From a bacterium (GTDB lineage Bacteria; Tectomicrobia; Entotheonellia; Entotheonellales; Entotheonellaceae), in assembly GCA_027294925.1 (NCBI GenBank), contig JAPULM010000133.1, positions 1 to 7,467 on the forward strand: DNA of 7,467 nt, read 5' to 3'. A program made the position numbers and the translations under genes. The notes under the pieces are model-generated. The model did no database searches. It saw only the letters and a program-made list of their open reading frames with translations, and had not been told where the DNA came from. Shown one piece after another: positions 1 through 4,727 of this stretch (positions are counted from its first letter, which is position 1; each line of letters opens with the position of its first letter).

Positions 1-102
1 TTCGCGGGGCGTAGCCCCCTCGGGCCGCGTCGGCCGATCGCGATCCGGTCTTTCGACATCCTGCCATCCACCGTCGTCGTACCGCGACCAGCCCCCTTCG
101 TC
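1..102. other. GC-rich left edge with stacked short palindromes, no assignable gene
   Basis: This stretch is about 70% G+C by direct count (72 of 102), against roughly half in the rest of the window. It contains an inverted repeat GGGGC-GTA-GCCCC at 6-18, a second one GGCC-(5 nt)-GGCC at 23-35, and a perfect 10-bp palindrome GATCGCGATC at 36-45. The SHMT reading frame is open through it to the edge but has no ATG, GTG or TTG codon. The antisense frame is also open and reads as a Gly/Asp/Arg-rich peptide, so a gene entering from the left cannot be excluded. A TAG at 12-14 could end a + strand gene coming from the left in the third frame. I cannot assign a function. It could be the tail of another gene, a palindromic repeat element, or a mis-joined contig end. 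Confidence 0.5.
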
Positions 103-1395
103 ATGCCGGTAGACATTGCTGATATTGCTCATATTGTTGACGCCCAAGAGGCGTGGCGTGGCCAACGGAGCATCAACTTGATTGCCAGTGAAAATGCTCA
201 AAGTCGGGCCGTGCGTGATATACAGAACTCAGATTTTATGGCCCGCTATGCGGAAGGTCACCCCAATCAGGGCGATGAAGTCAAACGCTACTATCAAGGG
301 ACCCAGCATATTGACCAGATTGAAACGATGGCGCGAGAGGAGCTGTTGGCGCTCGTGCATTGCCGCCAAGCGGATGTTCGTCCAATAAGCGGCAATGCCG
401 CTAATACGGCGATTGCACTGGGCTATTTACGAGGTGGCGATTGTCTATTGGTCAATTCAACCGCGGCTGGGGGACATATTAGTCACAACACCTTCGGGGT
501 GTTTGGTCGGCGCATCCAAAAGCGTGGACAGTCGCTGAATCTCAATGCGGCAAGTCATATTCCCTTGCACTATTTTCCGCTTACCGAGGATCAATACCAT
601 CTTGATGTGCAAAAAGGTCTCGATCTCATTGACCAAGTGGCGCCTCGGCTTATTGTTCTTGGGAAAAGTTTAATCCTTTTTCCGGAACCGGTAAGGGAAT
701 TTTCCGAATTATGCCGCGATCGTAACATCCCAATTTTATACGATGCCGCCCATGTGTTTGGTTTGATTGTCGGCGGGGAATTTCAACACCCGTTGCGTGA
801 AGGGGCGACGTGGATGACGGCAAGTACGCATAAAACGTTTCCTGGGCCCCAACGGGGCGTCATTCTGGCCGATCTTGATGAGGAAGGGGCGCGCAAATTT
901 TGGCCACCTGCTGATCGCGGGGTATTCCCAGGCTCGTCTAGCAATCACCACCTCCATACGTTACCAGCGCTTCTCGTCGCAATTCGAGAAATGCGCCAAC
1001 ACGCGACGGCCTACGCGTCACAGATCGTGCAAAATGCTAAAACTCTAGGGAAGGCGCTTGATGAAGAGGGCATTCGGGTTGAAGGGCGCGATTTCGGGTA
1101 TACGCAAAGTCATCAGATAGCGCTTGATGTTTCCGACTATGGCGGTGGTGTCGCGGTTGCACAGCGCCTAGAAGCCAATGACATTATTGTCAATTACAAT
1201 ATGTTGCCATGGGATTCGGAGCCTCGGAACCCATCCGGTCTACGGATTGGCGTCCAAGAGATGACGCGTTATGGGATGCGAGAAGCGGATATGGAGCGCC
1301 TTGCAACACTGATCCGGGATGCGATTAAGGGCGTCACTGCTCTTGACGGTGTGCATGCCTTACGTGCAGCCTGCAGCGTTATGCAGTATCAGTAA
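103..1395 (+). CDS. glyA: Serine hydroxymethyltransferase family protein, archaeal sequence type
   Basis: Predicted PLP-dependent, cytosolic glycine hydroxymethyltransferase that interconverts serine and glycine while loading a one-carbon unit on a pterin cofactor. Family landmarks appear in order over 430 residues. LIASEN is at 26-31, YAEG at 49-52, and RYYQG at 62-66. GGHISH is at 123-128 (His125 is the expected ring-stacking residue), and DAAHVFGLI at 214-222 (Asp214 is the PLP N1 contact). STHKTF is at 241-246, with Lys244 as the Schiff-base lysine. FPG plus SNHHLH is at 275-285, and SGLRIG at 378-383 (Arg381 binds the substrate carboxylate). Phrases such as FQ-PLREGA, SNHHLH, TQSHQ and NPSG-RIG match methanogen SHMT as I remember it, not the E. 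coli enzyme. Five extra residues lie between YAEG and the conserved tyrosine. The start at 103 gives the expected N-terminal length, but no Shine-Dalgarno precedes it and no other start codon lies upstream in the window. A paralogue acting on another amino acid is possible. Confidence 0.85.
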   Translation: MPVDIADIAHIVDAQEAWRGQRSINLIASENAQSRAVRDIQNSDFMARYAEGHPNQGDEVKRYYQGTQHIDQIETMAREELLALVHCRQADVRPISGNAANTAIALGYLRGGDCLLVNSTAAGGHISHNTFGVFGRRIQKRGQSLNLNAASHIPLHYFPLTEDQYHLDVQKGLDLIDQVAPRLIVLGKSLILFPEPVREFSELCRDRNIPILYDAAHVFGLIVGGEFQHPLREGATWMTASTHKTFPGPQRGVILADLDEEGARKFWPPADRGVFPGSSSNHHLHTLPALLVAIREMRQHATAYASQIVQNAKTLGKALDEEGIRVEGRDFGYTQSHQIALDVSDYGGGVAVAQRLEANDIIVNYNMLPWDSEPRNPSGLRIGVQEMTRYGMREADMERLATLIRDAIKGVTALDGVHALRAACSVMQYQ

Positions 1396-1430
1396 GAAGC
1401 CGTCTTAACGTTCATGCGGAGCCTCTTTAT

Positions 1431-1461
1431 CCCTCTTTTCAAAGGGGGGGAGGAAGATTTT
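1431..1461 (+). terminator. C/G-armed hairpin, possible weak terminator or dispersed palindrome
   Basis: Bases 1431-1437 (CCCTCTT) can pair with 1442-1448 (AAGGGGG, one G-T wobble), leaving a four-base TTCA loop. More Gs and an ATTTT at 1457-1461 follow. It lies 35 bp after the SHMT stop, where a terminator would be expected. However, the T run is short and separated from the stem, so intrinsic termination is uncertain. The form (CCC-TTTTCAAA-GGGGG) resembles short palindromes scattered between genes in many bacterial genomes, which is the alternative reading. Confidence 0.4.
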
Positions 1462-1486
1462 CAGACAATCTCTAACGGAGGGTGGC

Positions 1487-2146
1487 ATGTCAAAGTTGTG
1501 GCCAGGAAGTATGTTGTTGTTGATTGGATTGACGTTACTTTCCTGTCAAGGGGCCAAACAAACCGGGGGCGACGCCCAGGTCGAGACGCCGTCTGTGGAA
1601 CGAGTAAAGCAAAGCGAGCCCCTAACAGCAGCCGCTCCGGCGGTTGCTGAGTCACCGCCACAAGTCAATGCTACCCTCAACGCATCAGCTGATGCGCAGG
1701 CGTATCAAGCAGGGCGGACAGCCTATGAAGCCGGTGTAGGGTTAGAAGTCTCAGGGCAACGACAGGCAGCGTTAGACAAATTCCGTCAGGCGGCTGAACG
1801 ATTTGAGCAGGCTGTTGTTGCAAATCCCAAGCATTTCAACGCCATTGTCAATTGGGGTTCGGCACTGTCCAGAGCAGGACAACCTGCGCAAGCTGTGCTG
1901 AAATTTCAGCAGGCCCTCGCATTGGCGCCAGACCACATCAACCGTGCCGAGACGTTGCATAACTGGGGTACGGCTTTAGAACGTTTGGGGAAACATCGGG
2001 AAGCGGTCAAAAAGTTTGAACAGGCCGTTGCTCTGAAAGCTGATCTTTTATCCCCCACCCTTGAGAGTTATATATATCGACATGGCTTGCTACAGCAAGA
2101 TACCGAAATCGGCGCGCTGCCAGCCAGTTCGCCGTCCAGGCAATAG
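1487..2146 (+). CDS. TPR-repeat lipoprotein
   Basis: Predicted exported lipoprotein of 219 residues. The N-terminus has Lys3, a hydrophobic core at 9-18 and a lipobox-like Leu-Leu-Ser-Cys with Cys20 as the acylation site. Gln at +2, rather than Asp, suggests the outer membrane if Lol rules apply. Residues 21-70 are a low-complexity Ala/Pro/Gln linker. Two good tetratricopeptide repeats follow at about 117-150 and 154-187; both carry the N-W-G--L pattern and end in a KFxQA(L/V) second helix. A degenerate helical pair precedes them at about 72-112. The tail is Ser/Pro-rich. TPRs usually serve as protein-docking scaffolds; no partner or catalytic motif is visible. The start is well supported by GGAGG at 1477-1481, five bases before the ATG. 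It lies 91 bp after the SHMT gene on the same strand and could share its transcript if the hairpin between them does not terminate. Its stop is 23 bp from that of convergent proS. Confidence 0.8.
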   Translation: MSKLWPGSMLLLIGLTLLSCQGAKQTGGDAQVETPSVERVKQSEPLTAAAPAVAESPPQVNATLNASADAQAYQAGRTAYEAGVGLEVSGQRQAALDKFRQAAERFEQAVVANPKHFNAIVNWGSALSRAGQPAQAVLKFQQALALAPDHINRAETLHNWGTALERLGKHREAVKKFEQAVALKADLLSPTLESYIYRHGLLQQDTEIGALPASSPSRQ

Positions 2147-2169
2147 GCGACGATCACGGGTCGACGTCA

Positions 2170-3954
2170 TTAGTCCGGGAAGGAAACCTCAAGCGCTCGT
2201 GAGCGGCTTTCAGCAAGACGTTTTTCGACTTCGGCTTTGAGGACCGTGACCATATCATCAAGCGGGATGATCTGCGTTTCATCACCGCCACGATATTTTA
2301 ATTCGACCCCGCCGGCTTTCAATGAACGAGGGCCTATCGTCACACGCAAGGGCAGTCCAATGAGGTCGGCATCGTTGAATTTGACCCCGGGTGTTGTGTC
2401 ACGGTCGTCCAACAGTACCTCTACCCCTTGCGCCCATGCCTCGTGGTATAGACGTTCGGCCACCTCAGCTACCTCCGGGGCGCGATGGGTCATGGCAACA
2501 CAATAGACATGGTAGGGCGCCACGCTGATCGGGAAACAAATGCCAAAGTCATCATGGTGTTCTTCCAAAATGCAAGATAAAAGACGCCCGCTACCGATAC
2601 CGTAAGACCCCATAATGACCGGTTTTTCAACTCCATCTCGGTCTAAATAAGCGCCGCCGAGAGCGTCGCTGTATATGCTTCCCAGTTTGAAAATATTACC
2701 AACCTCAACGCCGCGCGAGGTATGTAGAGGTTCACCACATTGCACACAGGCGTCTGCATCGCCAGCAACGGTGATATCCGCCACCAGTGTCGCCTGGTAA
2801 TCACGGCCATAGTTGGTATTCATCAGGTGATAGCCCGATTCGTTGGCCCCCGCAACGAGATTGGCGCATAGCGGAATTAAATCGTCAACCACAATGATGG
2901 CGCCATCTTGATTGAGATCAATTGGAGAGGCATAGCCAGGTTCTGCACCGATAGCCCGAATTTCGTCCTCCTGAGCCGGGCGAATTTCGCTAGCACCGAG
3001 CACATTTGATAGTTTGGTTTCATTCAGTTCCATATCGCCACGCACGACGGCAAAAATCAGCCGTTGGCGCTCGCCATCTTTTCCATTGCTGTTCGGGACG
3101 TTACCGACAAAGAAAATCGCTTTTGCCGTCTGGCTGGCGGGAATGTTGAGAAAGCGAGCGAGAGCCTCGATGCTTTCGACGCCAGGTGTGGCGATTTTCT
3201 CTGCCGGACGCGGATTTTCAGGCCGCGGCGTTGGCTTGCGAACCCGCGCCACCTGACGATTGGCCGCATAGCCACATGCATCACACAAAACGAGGCTGTC
3301 TTCACCGATAGTGGTCAGATACATATATTCATGGGCCATTTGTCCACCCATCATGCCGACATCGGATTGTACCGCAATAACGGGCAGATGGCAGCGGTTA
3401 AAGATGTTAAAGTAGGCCTGATAATGGGCCCGATACTGTGTATCTAACCCTTGCCAATCTGCGTCCAGGCTATAACTGTCTTTCATGGTGAATTCGCGCG
3501 TCCTAATCAAGCCGCCACGGGCGCGTGGCTCGTCACGGAACTTGGTTTGAATCTGATACAATAGGCAAGGCAGCTGACGATAGGAGCGAATTTCTTGTCG
3601 GATAAGGTCGGCAACGACTTCTTCATGCGTCATGCCTAATACCATGTCGCGCTCGGCGCGATCTTTGAAACGCACCATTTCAGGTCCGACTTGATACCAG
3701 CGCCCAGTTTGCTTCCAAATGTCTGCCGGCTGAACAACGGGCATGGAAATTTCTTGCCCGCCGATGGCGTCCATCTCTGCCCGGATGATGTTTTCAATTT
3801 TGTTCAAGGCGCGTTTGCCGAGTGGCAGGTAGCTGTAAATACCAGCTGCTAGCGGGCGTACCAGCCCCGCCGTCAATAAGAGCTGATGGCTGGCAATATC
3901 TGCTTCACTTGGTACATCACGTAAGGTTTGACTAAACAACCGGCTCATACGCAT
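2170..3954 (-). CDS. proS: Proline--tRNA ligase (bacterial type, with INS editing domain)
   Basis: Cytosolic class II synthetase that attaches proline to tRNA-Pro; 594 residues, slightly longer than E. coli ProRS (572). The catalytic core has the MPVVQP region at 71-76, MTHEEV at 108-113, motif 2 (TKFRDE to REFTMKD) at 137-159 and motif 3 (GSYGIGSGR) at 449-457. Between them, at about 237-400, is the INS editing domain that hydrolyses mischarged Ala-tRNA-Pro. It contains Lys278, apparently the counterpart of E. coli Lys279, and VVRGD-ELNE at 303-312. The anticodon-binding domain runs from about 473 to the end (APYHVY, DDRDTTPGVKF). Two Cys pairs, 224/227 and 403/406, flank the INS domain and could hold a metal; E. 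coli ProRS lacks them as I recall. Overall wording (LCDACGYAANRQ, GIGSGRLL) is unlike gammaproteobacterial ProRS. The first of two close Met codons is chosen because AAGGAG sits eight bases upstream. Confidence 0.96.
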   Translation of the reverse strand: MRMSRLFSQTLRDVPSEADIASHQLLLTAGLVRPLAAGIYSYLPLGKRALNKIENIIRAEMDAIGGQEISMPVVQPADIWKQTGRWYQVGPEMVRFKDRAERDMVLGMTHEEVVADLIRQEIRSYRQLPCLLYQIQTKFRDEPRARGGLIRTREFTMKDSYSLDADWQGLDTQYRAHYQAYFNIFNRCHLPVIAVQSDVGMMGGQMAHEYMYLTTIGEDSLVLCDACGYAANRQVARVRKPTPRPENPRPAEKIATPGVESIEALARFLNIPASQTAKAIFFVGNVPNSNGKDGERQRLIFAVVRGDMELNETKLSNVLGASEIRPAQEDEIRAIGAEPGYASPIDLNQDGAIIVVDDLIPLCANLVAGANESGYHLMNTNYGRDYQATLVADITVAGDADACVQCGEPLHTSRGVEVGNIFKLGSIYSDALGGAYLDRDGVEKPVIMGSYGIGSGRLLSCILEEHHDDFGICFPISVAPYHVYCVAMTHRAPEVAEVAERLYHEAWAQGVEVLLDDRDTTPGVKFNDADLIGLPLRVTIGPRSLKAGGVELKYRGGDETQIIPLDDMVTVLKAEVEKRLAESRSRALEVSFPD

Positions 3955-3962
3955 ACAAACAT

Positions 3963-3968
3963 CTCCTT
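3963..3968 (-). promoter_or_regulatory. Shine-Dalgarno of proS
   Basis: On the minus strand this reads AAGGAG, with an 8-nt spacer to the ATG at 3952-3954. It favours that codon over the second in-frame ATG (3946-3948), for which the spacer would be 14 nt. An out-of-frame ATG immediately after the motif opens only a very short reading frame. Confidence 0.75.
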
Positions 3969-4114
3969 GCAGTTTGTCCGATCTGAGTTTGTGCAGTTAG
4001 TAAAAAATAATTAATGACATGACGTTCTCAGGAAATATGATATCGGGTTGTATCAAATTATGGGAGTGAATCATGCCACAGTGTGAGATTTCTAGCAACG
4101 TCTGGCAAGCCATC

Positions 4115-4144
4115 TTGTGCAGGGTGTGCCATCCTCGTCATAAT
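4115..4144 (+). promoter_or_regulatory. Candidate sigma70 promoter for the TM2-domain gene
   Basis: A TTGTGC hexamer (4115-4120) is followed after 18 bp by CATAAT (4139-4144). The -10 matches the consensus at five of six positions, but the -35 only at TTG. Transcription would begin near 4151, leaving a leader of about 37 nt before the ATG at 4188. This fits that start and argues against the GTG at 4083. It is a pattern match only. Confidence 0.35.
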
Positions 4145-4172
4145 TACATTATTCTTGCGGCTGGGCATGCAT

Positions 4173-4179
4173 GAGAAGG
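4173..4179 (+). promoter_or_regulatory. Shine-Dalgarno deciding the TM2 gene start
   Basis: GAGAAGG with an 8-nt spacer to the ATG at 4188. Neither longer in-frame alternative (4083, 4167) has a comparable purine run at the right distance. Confidence 0.55.
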
Positions 4180-4187
4180 CAGCGTCG

Positions 4188-4727
4188 ATGAAATCGTTAA
4201 TGTTTTCCTACCTGTTATGGTTGTTTGGCGGACCGCTAGGGGTATATAAGTTTTATCTCGGTCGCCCATTAGTGGGGTTATTGTATATGGTAACCGGTGG
4301 TCTGTTTATGGTTGGATGGATTGTCGATTTTTTTACCCTACCTCGGCAAGTTCGCATTGCAAACCTGTTACTGCAAAACCAAACAGAAACGCTAAGTGGA
4401 GAATTGCAACGCGAGATGGAGGTCCTGAAGCGCGGCTTGCATGATTGGCTGAATCGTGAAACGGGGCATGCGAAGACGGCATGGCGCGAGACCGTCAAGA
4501 AGCTTATTAAACCCAGTTTGTCGGATGATGATTTGATGCTCGGCCTTCTCAAGGCAGCTAAACGACACGGTGGACGCCTGTCTGTAACCGATGGCGTGAT
4601 CGAAACCGGGGTATCTTTTGCCGAGGTAGACCGGGTTTTGAAAGCGATGCTAAGCACCGGCTATATCTATATGGATAACGATGCCACAACCGGCGTGGTC
4701 GTCTATGTGTTTAAAGAAATATTCTAG
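4188..4727 (+). CDS. TM2-domain membrane protein with winged-helix-like C-terminus
   Basis: Predicted inner-membrane protein of 179 residues. The first 52 form a TM2 domain: a hydrophobic helix (about 6-19), a short charged turn with the family pattern G-x-x-G-x-x-K-F-Y-L-G-R (15-26), then a second hydrophobic segment (about 28-49) with [10 protein letters not shown] at 43-52. Residues 53-105 are charged and probably helical. Residues 109-179 ([13 protein letters not shown], then [19 protein letters not shown], then GVVVYVF) have the helix-helix-helix-strand pattern of a winged helix; that part is inference. The family's role is unknown. The ATG at 4188 is preferred because GAGAAGG (4173-4179) lies eight bases upstream and it places the TM2 helix at the N-terminus. 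In-frame starts at 4167 (ATG) and 4083 (GTG) lack a good Shine-Dalgarno; the latter would add 35 residues with an extra hydrophobic stretch. The stop overlaps the parC stop by four bases. Confidence 0.8.
   Translation: MKSLMFSYLLWLFGGPLGVYKFYLGRPLVGLLYMVTGGLFMVGWIVDFFTLPRQVRIANLLLQNQTETLSGELQREMEVLKRGLHDWLNRETGHAKTAWRETVKKLIKPSLSDDDLMLGLLKAAKRHGGRLSVTDGVIETGVSFAEVDRVLKAMLSTGYIYMDNDATTGVVVYVFKEIF

Larger units (their letters stand above)
3955..4187. other. Divergent intergenic region between proS and the TM2 gene
   Basis: This 233-bp spacer must hold the promoters of both flanking genes. It is visibly AT-rich at about 3995-4062. The proS side has two copies of AGTTTGT (3971-3977 and 3986-3992) and a related AGTTAGT (3995-4001), as read on the + strand. 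I found no convincing -35/-10 pair for proS. An open frame from a GTG at 4083 runs into the TM2 gene, but a promoter-like sequence lies inside it (see the separate entry). Confidence 0.6.

Noticed and set aside
1..132. Antisense gene starting at 130-132 and leaving by the left edge (Gly/Asp/Arg-rich peptide)
   Set aside because: The frame is open, but it is short, lies in very GC-rich DNA where stops are rare, and overlaps the SHMT start. Sequence beyond the edge is required to judge it.
1414..1661. Open frames on both strands across the SHMT-lipoprotein junction (1414-1650 + and 1461-1661 -)
   Set aside because: Both overlap the start of the TPR lipoprotein, whose Shine-Dalgarno, signal peptide and repeats are convincing. 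The alternative translations show no domain-like pattern.
2147..2169. Terminator between the convergent lipoprotein and proS genes
   Set aside because: The 23-bp gap has overlapping GTCGAC/GACGTC palindromes but no GC stem followed by a T run on either strand.
3014..3447. Overlapping open frames inside proS on both strands (3014-3256 +, 3064-3447 +, 3057-3305 -)
   Set aside because: They lie wholly inside the well-supported ProRS coding sequence and read as low-complexity basic peptides. They are out-of-frame shadows.
4253..4657. 134-residue antisense frame across the TM2-domain gene
   Set aside because: The sense frame has a recognisable domain and start signals. The antisense product is Ser/Arg/Pro-rich with no motif.
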